Positions 19,214 to 27,985 of a DNA stretch of 64,000 bases are shown here, one piece after another. The position numbers and the translations under genes were made by a program. Below the pieces are notes generated by a model. The model ran no database searches. It saw nothing but the letters and a program-made list of their open reading frames with translations, and was not told the origin of the DNA. The DNA is taken from positions 372,001 through 436,000 of the forward strand of contig NZ_AP014680.1 in NCBI RefSeq assembly GCF_000829395.1, in the 5' to 3' direction. Each line of letters begins with the position of its first letter. Within the stretch, counting starts at the first letter, position 1. The stretch comes from Paucilactobacillus hokkaidonensis JCM 18461. Its GTDB lineage: Bacteria; Bacillota; Bacilli; Lactobacillales; Lactobacillaceae.

Positions 19214-20102
19214 ACATTTAGAAGTTGCTAATCCAGTACGGACCAAGGCGATTATGGAGCGCTATGGATTACACACCAAAAAAAGTTTGGGTCAAAATTT
19301 TCTGACTGATTTAAATGTACTTAAAAATATTGTCAGTGCCGCAGAGATTACTGATCAGGATAATGTAATTGAAATTGGCCCCGGAATAGGTGCTTTGACG
19401 GAACAATTAGCGCTAAATGCCAAGCAAGTGGTAGCGTTAGAAATTGATGAACAATTAATTCAAGTGCTGGACGAAGTATTGATGGATTATCATAATGTTA
19501 AAATCCTTAATCAAGATGTCCTTCAAGCCAATTTACCAGAAACTATTGCAACTCAGTTTGATGATCCGACACGGCCAATTAAGGTAGTTGCCAACCTGCC
19601 TTATTACATTACTACACCGATTTTGATGCAGCTATTAACATCCCCTGTAAAATGGGATGCAATTGTTGTTATGATGCAAAAAGAAGTGGCCCAACGACTG
19701 GCAGCAACGCCAGGCAATAAATCGTATGGATCGTTAACGTTAGCGGTGCAATATCGGATGGATACTAAGATTGCTTTTGATGTGTCTCGGAAAGTATTCA
19801 TCCCTGCTCCCAATGTTGATTCTGCCATTGTTGTATTAAAGCCGCGTAGTCAGGCACTGGCAGTTCAACCATTTGATGAAAAAAGCATGTTTAGATTGAT
19901 TAAGGGTTGTTTTGCCCATCGCCGTAAGAGCTTATACAATAATCTACAGTCAATTTTTGGTAAAACTGAAGAAATTAGGGCCCAAATTAATGCCATTTTA
20001 GATTTAACTGAAATTTCACCACAAATTCGACCAGAACGGTTATCATTAGATCAATTTATTTTATTGACCAATACCTTTCATGACAAAGGATTATTGTCTT
20101 AA
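19206..20102 (+). CDS. rsmA: 16S rRNA dimethyladenosine transferase
   Basis: 298 residues. RsmA (KsgA) dimethylates two adjacent adenosines near the 3' end of 16S rRNA using S-adenosylmethionine. Motifs are [11 protein letters not shown] at 28-38, [15 protein letters not shown] (SAM site), [10 protein letters not shown], and the catalytic [14 protein letters not shown]. The C-terminal [12 protein letters not shown] helix is typical. ATG at 19206 has AGGAGGAAA upstream. It is last in the metG operon; no clear terminator is seen before the veg promoter. Confidence 0.96.
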   Translation: MNEHLEVANPVRTKAIMERYGLHTKKSLGQNFLTDLNVLKNIVSAAEITDQDNVIEIGPGIGALTEQLALNAKQVVALEIDEQLIQVLDEVLMDYHNVKILNQDVLQANLPETIATQFDDPTRPIKVVANLPYYITTPILMQLLTSPVKWDAIVVMMQKEVAQRLAATPGNKSYGSLTLAVQYRMDTKIAFDVSRKVFIPAPNVDSAIVVLKPRSQALAVQPFDEKSMFRLIKGCFAHRRKSLYNNLQSIFGKTEEIRAQINAILDLTEISPQIRPERLSLDQFILLTNTFHDKGLLS

Positions 20103-20137
20103 TGTGCTTGTATTTTTATAACAAGTGTGCTAAAAGA

Positions 20138-20166
20138 TTGAAACTTTTGTGAAATGGGCGTATACT
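20138..20166 (+). promoter_or_regulatory. veg promoter
   Basis: TTGAAA at 20138-20143 and TATACT at 20161-20166 with 17-bp spacing, immediately before the veg ribosome site. Confidence 0.75.
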
Positions 20167-20190
20167 GTCACTCATAGTGAGGTGAATTGG

Positions 20191-20445
20191 ATGCCAGTAA
20201 CGTTAGCTAGCATCAAGGCGAAACTTGATCAAAGAATTGGTGACAACATGTTGGTAATTGCACAGGCAGGACGCAAGAAAATCACCAAGCGTCATGGTGT
20301 TTTGAGTGAGACCTACCCCGCAGTTTTCGTGGTTGAACTGAATCAGGACGAAAATTCGTTTGAACGTGTTTCGTATAGTTACACCGACGTTCTAACCAAA
20401 AATATTGAAATTGATTTTGAAGAAGAAAATGAAGAATCAATTTAA
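20191..20445 (+). CDS. veg: Veg family protein
   Basis: 84 residues, the normal size. Veg proteins are small basic-then-acidic proteins linked to biofilm formation in Bacillus. The sequence LASIKAKLDQRIGDNMLVIAQAGRKK, split by a conserved GRKK, and SETYPAVFVVEL are family-like, and the tail is strongly acidic. ATG at 20191 follows GAGGTGAA. The gene has its own promoter and terminator, and its position between rsmA and ispE is conserved in Firmicutes. Confidence 0.92.
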   Translation: MPVTLASIKAKLDQRIGDNMLVIAQAGRKKITKRHGVLSETYPAVFVVELNQDENSFERVSYSYTDVLTKNIEIDFEEENEESI

Positions 20446-20448
20446 CTT

Positions 20449-20487
20449 AAAAACACCAATGACAATTAGGTCATTGGCTTTTTTTGT
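20449..20487 (+). terminator. veg terminator
   Basis: CCAATGAC pairs with GTCATTGG around a short loop and runs into T7. Confidence 0.8.
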
Positions 20488-20610
20488 TAGCAAATGAAAA
20501 CAGAAATGGTATTTGTTAAATACTTTGAATATATGGCTGTTGCCGGATGACCAGTAAATTAGTATAATTACAGTATTCTGATGGATTACGACGATAGGAG
20601 GCGTAGCTAG

Positions 20611-21462
20611 TTGATAATGTTGGAAAAAGCACCAGCTAAAATAAACTTGGGACTAGATACGTCTCTTCGCTATCCTGACGGGTCACCGAAATGGGATATG
20701 GTGATGACTTCGGTAGATTTAGCGGATTATGTTAGTGTCCAAACTGTTCCAAATTCAAATAAAGTTTCTGTGGCCACCGATAGTGGTTTTTTACCTAATG
20801 ATCAACGTAATTTGGCATACCAAGCTATACATATTTTAAAAAGCCGTTTTCACCAGACAGATGGAGTTACGGTTAAAATCAAAAAACAAATTCCAGTGGC
20901 AGCTGGGTTAGGTGGCGGTTCGGCGGATGCGGCGGCGGTGCTACGAGCATTGAATCAAATGTGGTCTTTGGGATTGACATTAGAAGAATTGGCCAAAATT
21001 TCGCTGACAATTGATTCGGATGTTCCATATTGTATTTATAATCAAACAGCACGTGTAACTGGTCACGGCGAACATATTGAATTACTGAATTCTTTTCCCC
21101 ATTATCCAATTGTCATTGCTAAACCTAAGCTCAGTGTTTCAACTCCAGTTATTTTAAGACAGATTGATTATGATAAGTTAGACCATTTAGAGATTGACCA
21201 GTTAGTTGACGGGCTTAACCAGCAAAATGAACGCAAAATGTTTGCGTCAATGGGCAATGTGCTAGAACCAATCACGACTGAAGTTTATCCTGAGATTAAA
21301 GCGTTAAAGCAAAAAATGCTCGATCTGGGAGCTGATGTAGCGCAGATGAGTGGTACAGGACCGTCTGTCTTTGCTATTTGTCGTAAGCTTTCACGGGCTA
21401 AACGGTTACAAAATAGTTTACGTGGATTTTGCCATGAGGTTTATTTGGTTAGGGCATTGTAG
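20611..21462 (+). CDS. ispE: IspE-like GHMP kinase (4-diphosphocytidyl-methylerythritol kinase family)
   Basis: 283 residues. In the MEP pathway IspE phosphorylates CDP-methylerythritol. GHMP-kinase motifs are EKAPAKINLGLDT at the start, VAAGLGGGSADAAAV (ATP loop, about 97-111) and AQMSGTGPSVFAI. AGGAGG is nine bases before TTG 20611 and fifteen before ATG 20617, so TTG is the better start; it also gives the usual N-terminal length. The presence of mvaA in this window points to the mevalonate pathway, so the retained role of this IspE homologue is unclear. This is known for lactobacilli and not unique here. Confidence 0.9.
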   Translation: MIMLEKAPAKINLGLDTSLRYPDGSPKWDMVMTSVDLADYVSVQTVPNSNKVSVATDSGFLPNDQRNLAYQAIHILKSRFHQTDGVTVKIKKQIPVAAGLGGGSADAAAVLRALNQMWSLGLTLEELAKISLTIDSDVPYCIYNQTARVTGHGEHIELLNSFPHYPIVIAKPKLSVSTPVILRQIDYDKLDHLEIDQLVDGLNQQNERKMFASMGNVLEPITTEVYPEIKALKQKMLDLGADVAQMSGTGPSVFAICRKLSRAKRLQNSLRGFCHEVYLVRAL

Positions 21463-21487
21463 GTGGAGGATTTGTTTCTTTATTGCT

Positions 21488-21622
21488 GAGTTGTGTTCGC
21501 TGGGGCAGATGTCTAGGGCTAAGTTAGAAATCACAATCAATAAATCAAAAAGCAATTTATTAATCGTGATTTCTAACTTAGCCTACGACATCTATTCGCC
21601 CCTGCTCACATACTTTTTTTAG
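21488..21622. repeat. Long intergenic hairpin repeat, copy 3, also ispE terminator
   Basis: The arms GTGTTCGCTGGGGC.AGATGTC and GACATCT..CGCCCCTGCTCACAT pair, then CTAGGGCTAAGTTAGAAATCAC pairs with its near-complement ending at about 21585. T7 follows at 21616-21622. It shares its interior (GCAGATG..TAGGGC.AAG) with copy 1 at 5002. Confidence 0.78.
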
Positions 21623-21624
21623 TT

Positions 21625-21653
21625 GACACCGCTTCTCAAATTATGTATCCTTA
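21625..21653 (+). promoter_or_regulatory. Promoter of the cysteine operon
   Basis: TTGACA at 21625-21630 and TATCCT at 21648-21653, 17 bp apart. Transcription should begin near 21660, just before the leader-peptide ribosome site. Confidence 0.8.
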
Positions 21654-21679
21654 GATCAATCAAGTTGGAGGTTACTTTT

Positions 21680-21766
21680 ATGATTTTAGCACACACATAT
21701 ACTAACGTATGTTGTTGTGGATCGCGTCTTATGCGACCCACTAGTTGGTGTGCCAAAATTATGTAA
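21680..21766 (+). CDS. Cysteine-codon leader peptide (28 residues)
   Basis: ATG at 21680 has a perfect GGAGG (21667-21671) eight bases upstream. The frame reads MILAHTYTNVCCCGSRLM and continues for ten more residues to TAA at 21764. Codons 11-13 are TGT TGT TGT and codon 24 is another TGT: four Cys in 28, where cysteine is normally rare. It lies between the promoter and a terminator in front of three cysteine-biosynthesis genes. This is the arrangement of a peptide whose translation reports the supply of Cys-tRNA. It is too short for standard gene callers. Translation and regulation are inferred, not shown. Confidence 0.82.
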   Translation: MILAHTYTNVCCCGSRLMRPTSWCAKIM

Positions 21767-21840
21767 ACTTTGGCCACAATTAAATCGGGATAAATCGTAT
21801 AAGACGCAGATTCTAATATAGAATCCGCGTCTTTTTATTT
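21717..21840 (+). promoter_or_regulatory. Transcription attenuator of the cysteine operon
   Basis: Three mutually interfering structures are visible. Hairpin A: GTGG.TCGC (21717-21725) pairs with GCGA.CCAC (to 21741) and overlaps the third Cys codon. Hairpin B: GTG.GCCAAA (21748-21757) pairs with TTTGGCCAC (21769-21777) and contains the peptide's stop codon. Antiterminator: GCGTCTTAT at 21724-21732 is the exact complement of ATAAGACGC at 21799-21807, which includes half of the terminator's 5' arm. Ribosome position on the leader would therefore decide between antiterminator and terminator. The detailed order of events is inference. Confidence 0.75.
21802..21840 (+). terminator. Attenuator terminator before the cysteine operon
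   Basis: AGACGCAGATTCT pairs with AGAATCCGCGTCT (one internal mismatch) around AATAT, followed by CTTTTTATTT. The first cysteine gene starts 21 bases later. Confidence 0.88.
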
Positions 21841-21861
21841 ACCCACGAAAGGAAGATTGCA

Positions 21862-22773
21862 ATGTTAGTCAATAATGTATATGAATTAATCGGACACACA
21901 CCATTATTAAAATTAAAGATTGATACGCCTAATAATAGTCAAATTTACGCTAAATTAGAAATGAATAATCCAGGCGGAAGTGTCAAGGACCGGTTAGGGA
22001 TGGCGCTGATTGAACATGGAATAGAGATTAATGCGATTAAAGAAAAGACGACCATTATTGAACCAACTGCTGGTAATACAGGAATTGGGGTGGCATTAGC
22101 GGCACAAAAATATCATTTGCCAGTTAAATTGGTGGTGCCAGCAAAATTTAGTTTTGAAAAGCAGACTTTGATGAAGGCACTGGGAGCTGAAATTATTAAC
22201 ACGCCATCCGAAGCAGGAATTAAGGGCGCAATTCAAAAAGCTAAAGAGTTAGCCAGTGGTATTGAGAATTCGTATGTCCCGCTACAATTTGAAAACCCTG
22301 CTAATCCAGCCGTTTATCAACGGACGCTTGGTCCTGAGATTCTAGCGGATTTACCTAACCAAAAAATTGATGCATTTGTGGCCGGCGCTGGCAGTGGGGG
22401 AACTTTTGCTGGGACAGCCAAGGCACTTCAAGCAGCCTACTCCGAGATACATAAAGTTGTGGTTGAGCCAGAAGGATCAATTTTGAACGGTGGACAGCCA
22501 CATGCTCATAAAACTGAAGGCATCGGCGTTGAGTTTATTCCACCATTTTTTGAGGATGTAACCATTACCGATACCAAAACAATCAGTGATGATGATGCAT
22601 TTCATTATGTTAAATGGTTGGCCCAAAACGAAGGCCTGTTTGTCGGTAGTTCTAGCGGAGCTGCTTTGGCCGCTAGTTTGCAAATTGCTGAAAAATTGCC
22701 AACCAATTCGACGATTGTCACCATTTTTCCAGATTCCAGTGAACGTTATTTAAGCGAAGGTATTTACAATTAA
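21862..22773 (+). CDS. Cystathionine beta-synthase / cysteine synthase-type PLP enzyme
   Basis: 303 residues, fold type II PLP enzyme. It would join homocysteine to (O-acetyl)serine to make cystathionine, or sulfide to O-acetylserine to make cysteine. The PLP lysine is K42 in GGSVKDR. Other motifs are [12 protein letters not shown], the phosphate loop [15 protein letters not shown] and VGSSSGAA. The segment [11 protein letters not shown] recalls the MccA/YrhA and lactic-acid-bacterial Cbs branch rather than classical CysK, which favours the transsulfuration role, as does the lyase gene next door. The start has AAAGGAAG upstream. First gene of a three-gene operon under the Cys-codon leader. 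Confidence 0.88.
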   Translation: MLVNNVYELIGHTPLLKLKIDTPNNSQIYAKLEMNNPGGSVKDRLGMALIEHGIEINAIKEKTTIIEPTAGNTGIGVALAAQKYHLPVKLVVPAKFSFEKQTLMKALGAEIINTPSEAGIKGAIQKAKELASGIENSYVPLQFENPANPAVYQRTLGPEILADLPNQKIDAFVAGAGSGGTFAGTAKALQAAYSEIHKVVVEPEGSILNGGQPHAHKTEGIGVEFIPPFFEDVTITDTKTISDDDAFHYVKWLAQNEGLFVGSSSGAALAASLQIAEKLPTNSTIVTIFPDSSERYLSEGIYN

Positions 22774-22777
22774 TTAG

Positions 22778-23929
<1,152 letters not shown>

Positions 23930-23966
23930 TTGGATGCTAACTTTCGTCATAAAAGGGGTAATATAA

Positions 23967-24491
23967 ATGTTTTCCGCCGCCAAATACATCGTGAAAATTG
24001 ATCCTGCTGCTAAAAGTATGTGGGAAGTTATCTTTACTTACTCAGGCTTTCAGGCACTGGCTTTTTATCGGGTTAGTCATCGACTATATCAGGCTAAACG
24101 GTACTTTTGGGCTGCATTAGTTGCACATCTAGGTAAAAAAATGACACAAGTTGAGATTCATCCTGGAGCTAAGATTGGTAACCATGTTTTTATTGATCAT
24201 GGCACAGGTGTGGTTATTGGCGAAACAGCGATTGTTGGCAATTACGTGACCATTTTGCATGGAGTGACGTTAGGATCACGTTATAACAATGATGGACCAC
24301 GACATCCGCGGATTAGCGACCATGTATTAGTTGGTGCGAATGCGCTTTTACTAGGGCCAATAACTGTTGGATCTTACGCCAAAGTGGGGGCAGGAAGCGT
24401 TGTATTACATGATGTCCCTAAAAATGCTACCATAGTTGGTAATCCAGGTAGAGTTGTTAATCGAGAAATAAAATTGGTAGTACGGGGATGA
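23967..24491 (+). CDS. cysE: Serine O-acetyltransferase
   Basis: 174 residues, a short Gram-positive CysE. It acetylates serine with acetyl-CoA to give O-acetylserine, the acceptor for the first enzyme of this operon. A helical N-terminus (AKSMWEVIFTYSGFQALAFYRVSHRL) is followed by a left-handed beta-helix of hexapeptide repeats with VEIHPGAKIGNHVFIDHGTG, the catalytic-site HGVTLG and the terminal VVLHDVPKNATIVGNPGR. AAGGGG lies upstream of the start. cbs-cgl-cysE clusters are known in lactic acid bacteria and have been described as horizontally transferred. Confidence 0.95.
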   Translation: MFSAAKYIVKIDPAAKSMWEVIFTYSGFQALAFYRVSHRLYQAKRYFWAALVAHLGKKMTQVEIHPGAKIGNHVFIDHGTGVVIGETAIVGNYVTILHGVTLGSRYNNDGPRHPRISDHVLVGANALLLGPITVGSYAKVGAGSVVLHDVPKNATIVGNPGRVVNREIKLVVRG

Positions 24492-24495
24492 AATT

Positions 24496-24552
24496 AAAAA
24501 TAGGATAAGGCTACGCAGAAAATAATTTTTGCTTAGACTTGTCCTATTTTTT
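24496..24552 (+). terminator. Terminator of the cysteine operon
   Basis: AAAATAGGATAAG pairs with CTTGTCCTATTTTTT around a large A/T-rich loop that itself has some pairing. Confidence 0.72.
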
Positions 24553-24563
24553 ACCTCATCCGG

Positions 24564-24617
24564 TTGTCATTTGGGACATACTCTAGTAAACTACTAAATA
24601 GTAATTATTACAATTTA
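24564..24617 (+). promoter_or_regulatory. Zinc-uptake promoter with Zur-box-like operator
   Basis: A promoter reads TTGTCA (24564-24569), 17 bp, TAAACT (24587-24592). Directly after it, covering the likely start of transcription, is a 23-bp near-perfect palindrome at 24595-24617 with left arm TAAATAGTAAT, a central T and right arm ATTACAATTTA. It closely matches the Zur consensus known from Bacillus (TAAATCGTAAT, centre, mirror). Ten of eleven arm positions are complementary. This predicts repression by zinc-loaded Zur. Confidence 0.82.
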
Positions 24618-24633
24618 GACAAAGGGAGTTTGT

Positions 24634-25533
24634 ATGCTGCACAAAAGAACATTTATTTTAACAACGCTGTTGGCAATGATGGTACTGGTCCTTAGTGGCT
24701 GCCAAGCACAAGCGACCAAAGCACAAAAACCAATTCGGGTGGTCAGCAGTCTCGATTTTTATGGCGATGCAGCTAGTCAAGTAGCCGGTAAATATGGTCA
24801 AGTGACCTCGATTATTCATAGTTCATCAGTTGATCCACATGATTTTGAGCCAACTACTAAAAACGCCAAAGCAGTTTCTAAGGCGAATATTGTGATTCAA
24901 AATGGCAATGGTTATGATGATTGGCTTGGGAAGCTGGTTAAAGCTAATGATCAAAAAATTATTGATTTTAAAGTTAGTGAAGATCTGCTAAAGTTCCCAA
25001 CTGGTAGCAATGAACACGTATGGTATAATCCAACGACAATGCCTAAATTAGCTAATGAGTTAGCTAATCAATTTAGTAAGTTAGATTCGAGTCATACAAA
25101 ATATTATCGACAAAATGCAGCTAAATACATCCAATCATTAGCGCCATTACAAAAATTAATTAAAACTGTCAAACAAAATGTTGACCAAAATAATAAATTA
25201 GTAGATGTTAGTGAACCCGTCTTTAGTATTGCGTTGGCTCATCTAGGGTATCAGGTTAATAATCCACATTTTGCTAAGGCAATTGAGGATGGTAACGATC
25301 CTTCGCCGGCTGATATTGCTAAAATGCAAGCAGACATTCGGCAACGAAAGATTGCTTTCTTAGTGGTTAACACGCAAGAAAGTGACAGTATTGTTGATAA
25401 TATGGCGAAACTAGCCCGCAAGCATAATGTTCCAATTTTAAAAGTGACCGAATCATTACCAGCGGGTTTAAATTATAAACAATGGATGATGAACCAATAT
25501 GAACAATTAAGAAAAATTCAACAGGGGATGTAA
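24634..25533 (+). CDS. Zinc ABC transporter, substrate-binding lipoprotein
   Basis: 299 residues, ZnuA/AdcA-type cluster A-I binding protein. A signal sequence with lipobox LVLSGC places the lipidated cysteine at C23. Metal-ligand segments are VDPHDFEPTTKN, NEHVWYNP, the long charged helix around residues 140-190, and VVNTQESDSIVDN. The typical histidine-rich loop is absent or reduced. It is first in an operon with an ATPase and a permease, behind a Zur-box-like operator, which supports zinc over manganese. The terminal codons provide the ribosome site of the ATPase gene. Confidence 0.9.
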   Translation: MLHKRTFILTTLLAMMVLVLSGCQAQATKAQKPIRVVSSLDFYGDAASQVAGKYGQVTSIIHSSSVDPHDFEPTTKNAKAVSKANIVIQNGNGYDDWLGKLVKANDQKIIDFKVSEDLLKFPTGSNEHVWYNPTTMPKLANELANQFSKLDSSHTKYYRQNAAKYIQSLAPLQKLIKTVKQNVDQNNKLVDVSEPVFSIALAHLGYQVNNPHFAKAIEDGNDPSPADIAKMQADIRQRKIAFLVVNTQESDSIVDNMAKLARKHNVPILKVTESLPAGLNYKQWMMNQYEQLRKIQQGM

Positions 25534-25535
25534 TT

Positions 25536-26225
25536 ATTAACGATATTCTGACAATTAAACATTTGAAATTAGCGTACGGCGATAAACCGGTTATTCAGGA
25601 CCTGAATTTTTCCCTCGCGCAAGGCTCATTTACAGTTATTTTAGGCGAAAATGGTGTTGGAAAAACAACGTTAGTTAGAGCACTATTGGGTCAACTTAGA
25701 CCACAGGCCGGATCAATCGAATTTTTGAATGATCAAGAACCAGTAAAACTTGGTTATGTGCCGCAATTTAGGAACGTTGATGAGGAGTATCCATTATCGA
25801 TTCGTGAGTTTGTTGCACTGAATTTATATCATGGTTGGACACCATGGTTGAAAAAAGAGGAACAAAAGCGTGTCGATTGGGCCATTGAACAAACCAATCT
25901 GGAAAAAATTGCAACGAGACAGTTGGGACAGGCTTCTGGCGGCGAAAAGCAGCGGGCCTATCTAGCACAGGCACTGATTGAACATCCTAATTTATTGATT
26001 TTAGATGAATCGACAGCGAGTCTTGATGTCAGCATGAAATATGAACTATTGGAATTGGTAGCGCGATTGCAAAAGCAACAACCATTGAGTGTGTTATTTG
26101 TAACACATGACCTCCCATTGGCCAAACAGTTTGCAGATCATTTTTTATTGATGGAACACAACAAGTATGTAACTGGACCAATCGATGAATTGGCGGTTCA
26201 AGATGTGGGGGCAGAACATGTTTAG
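25536..26225 (+). CDS. Zinc ABC transporter, ATP-binding protein (apparent ATT start)
   Basis: About 229 residues, cytosolic ATPase of the ZnuABC/AdcABC type. Walker A GENGVGKTT is at 37-45, with signature ASGGEKQR, Walker B LLILDESTASLD and switch FVTHDLP. The conserved N-terminal strand (ILTIKHLKLAYGDKPVIQDL) lies upstream of the first usual start codon, TTG 25563. No ATG, GTG or TTG stands before it in frame down to the previous stop. ATT at 25536 (or 25533), with AGGGGA five to seven bases upstream, gives the expected length. An ATT start or a sequence error are the two explanations. It overlaps the permease gene by 8 nt. Confidence 0.88.
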   Translation: MNDILTIKHLKLAYGDKPVIQDLNFSLAQGSFTVILGENGVGKTTLVRALLGQLRPQAGSIEFLNDQEPVKLGYVPQFRNVDEEYPLSIREFVALNLYHGWTPWLKKEEQKRVDWAIEQTNLEKIATRQLGQASGGEKQRAYLAQALIEHPNLLILDESTASLDVSMKYELLELVARLQKQQPLSVLFVTHDLPLAKQFADHFLLMEHNKYVTGPIDELAVQDVGAEHV

Positions 26226-27006
26226 TTTTGATTTTATGCGACATGCATTTGTTGCCGGGACCTTTATTGCTCTTATTTGTGGCATTATTGGTGTATTTGT
26301 AATTGCACGAAGTATGTCTTTTTTGACCCATACGTTATCTGAAATTGGGTTTGCTGGTGCAGCATTTGGTGTTTTTGCTGGTTGGCCAGCGATTAATGGT
26401 ATGCTGTTATTTACAATTGTTAGTTCAGTGATTGTTGGTCAAATGAGTGTTAAAGCAGCACGCCGTGAATCAGCAATTACGGCAGTATCTGCCCTTTTTA
26501 TTGGGCTCGGAATTTTATTTCTATCGTTATCTAATCAAAATGCCAGCTCAGCCACTAGTATTTTATTTGGTAGTGTAATCGGAATTAGTCAGTCTGAGGT
26601 CTGGCAAATAATTGGTTTATCAGTAGTTGTCTTATTGGTCATTTTATTCAGTTACCGTTCGTTGAAGTTTGATTCATTTGACTCGGTGGGCGCACGGGTT
26701 AATGGAGTTAAGTCTAATTTAGTTTCAATTGTTTTTTTAATAGTGTTAGCACTTAGCGTTAGTATTGCCGCCCAAATCGTGGGTTCACTATTGATTTTTA
26801 TTTTATTAACCTTACCAGCAGCGAGTGCTAAATATTTTGTCCATAGCGTTTTCAAAATGATGGTATTGTCAATTGGTTTCGCCTTGATCGGTACTTGGTG
26901 TGGCTTGTACTTAGGCTACTTAACTAATTGGCCAGTTAGTTTCTTTATTGCCAGCTTAGAAGTAATAATATATTGTATTGCCTTGTTGCATGCTAGAAGA
27001 GCATAG
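26218..27006 (+). CDS. Zinc ABC transporter, permease
   Basis: 262 residues with about seven to eight membrane segments, ABC-3 (ZnuB/AdcB) family. Typical features are the opening FMRHAFVAGTFIALICGIIG, RSMSFLTHTLSEIGFAGAAFG, the IASLEVIIY-like end and the central FDSFDSVGARVNG with the family's conserved cytoplasmic loop. I chose ATG 26218 (MFSFDF) because GTGGGGGCAG precedes it. Longer in-frame starts lie inside the ATPase gene. No strong terminator follows; a short GCCCAAGGC stem with T6 is at about 27006-27021. Confidence 0.9.
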   Translation: MFSFDFMRHAFVAGTFIALICGIIGVFVIARSMSFLTHTLSEIGFAGAAFGVFAGWPAINGMLLFTIVSSVIVGQMSVKAARRESAITAVSALFIGLGILFLSLSNQNASSATSILFGSVIGISQSEVWQIIGLSVVVLLVILFSYRSLKFDSFDSVGARVNGVKSNLVSIVFLIVLALSVSIAAQIVGSLLIFILLTLPAASAKYFVHSVFKMMVLSIGFALIGTWCGLYLGYLTNWPVSFFIASLEVIIYCIALLHARRA

Positions 27007-27069
27007 CCCAAGGCTTTTTTATTATGTCAATAGGGAAAATTTTTAAATAATTTAAGGGATATATGAATA

Positions 27070-27093
27070 AAACACGAACAATTATGTTATTAT
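27070..27093 (+). promoter_or_regulatory. purR promoter with PurBox-like site
   Basis: AAACACGAACAAT at 27070-27082 matches 11 of 13 positions of the PurBox consensus AWWWCCGAACWWT. It lies just upstream of TGTTATTAT (27086-27094), an extended -10-like sequence. Autoregulation of purR through such boxes is known in Bacillus. Only one box is clear here, so this is tentative. Confidence 0.4.
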
Positions 27094-27135
27094 TTTTAGG
27101 GATTGGTAAAAAATAACGATGAAGAGGTAACGGTG

Positions 27136-27984
27136 ATGAAAGTCAGACGAAGCGACCGATTAGTTGATATGACAAGATATTTGCTTGAACGTCCACGGAC
27201 GTTGATATCCCTGAAGTTTTTTGCGCAACGTTATGATTCCGCAAAATCCTCAATTAGTGAAGACCTTGGAATTCTAAAACGCACGTTTCAAGATCGTGGA
27301 ACTGGTATTTTAGAGACTGTTCCTGGAGCAGCCGGGGGCGCACGCTTTATCCCATATATTTTGCGTGAAGATGCTCAAAAATTTATTGAACAGATAATCC
27401 ATGAAGTTAATGATGAGAGTCGTCTCTTACCAGGTGGATATGTTTATTTGTCTGACTTACTCAGTCGTCCAGATGTTTTGCGACAAGTTGGCCGATTAAT
27501 TGCCACTCAATATCTTAATCAAGATGTGGATACAGTTATGACAGTGGCCACTAAGGGGATTCCGATTGCTCAGAGTGTTGCTACTTTTCTAAATGTACCA
27601 TTTGTAATTGTTAGAAATGACTCACACATCACGGAAGGTTCAACGGTCAGCGTTAATTACGTTTCGGGTTCTTCTAAACGAATTGAAAAAATGGAATTAT
27701 CACGACGGAGCTTAAAAGAGGGCGCTCATGTGTTAGTGGTGGATGACTTCATGAAGGGTGGCGGTACGTTGAATGGTATGGCCTCGCTGATTAAAGAATT
27801 TGACGCTTCACTCGTTGGAATGACAGTATTTGCCGAGGGAGAATTTAGTGGTGAACATCGGTTAGTTGACCATTACACATCGCTGATTAAAGTTAACGCA
27901 GTAAATCCGAACGATCAAACGATTACTGCACAACCTGGTAATTATTTAACAACGGTATTTGGAAAAGAAATGGGGAGTAAATAA
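27136..27984 (+). CDS. purR: Pur operon repressor PurR
   Basis: 282 residues. A Gram-positive purine repressor: an N-terminal winged helix ([17 protein letters not shown], then [17 protein letters not shown]) is fused to a phosphoribosyltransferase-like domain. That domain has the PRPP-binding motif [17 protein letters not shown] and serves as a sensor, not an enzyme. The segments [11 protein letters not shown] and [14 protein letters not shown] are typical. ATG 27136 has GAAGAGGT seven bases upstream; an earlier in-frame start has none. glmU starts one base after the stop. Confidence 0.95.
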   Translation: MKVRRSDRLVDMTRYLLERPRTLISLKFFAQRYDSAKSSISEDLGILKRTFQDRGTGILETVPGAAGGARFIPYILREDAQKFIEQIIHEVNDESRLLPGGYVYLSDLLSRPDVLRQVGRLIATQYLNQDVDTVMTVATKGIPIAQSVATFLNVPFVIVRNDSHITEGSTVSVNYVSGSSKRIEKMELSRRSLKEGAHVLVVDDFMKGGGTLNGMASLIKEFDASLVGMTVFAEGEFSGEHRLVDHYTSLIKVNAVNPNDQTITAQPGNYLTTVFGKEMGSK

Positions 27985-27985
27985 A

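Noticed and set aside
21660-21861. T-box for cysteine upstream of cbs
   Set aside because: No T-box core (TGGNACC-like) or stem I is present; the Cys-codon peptide and hairpins explain the leader instead.
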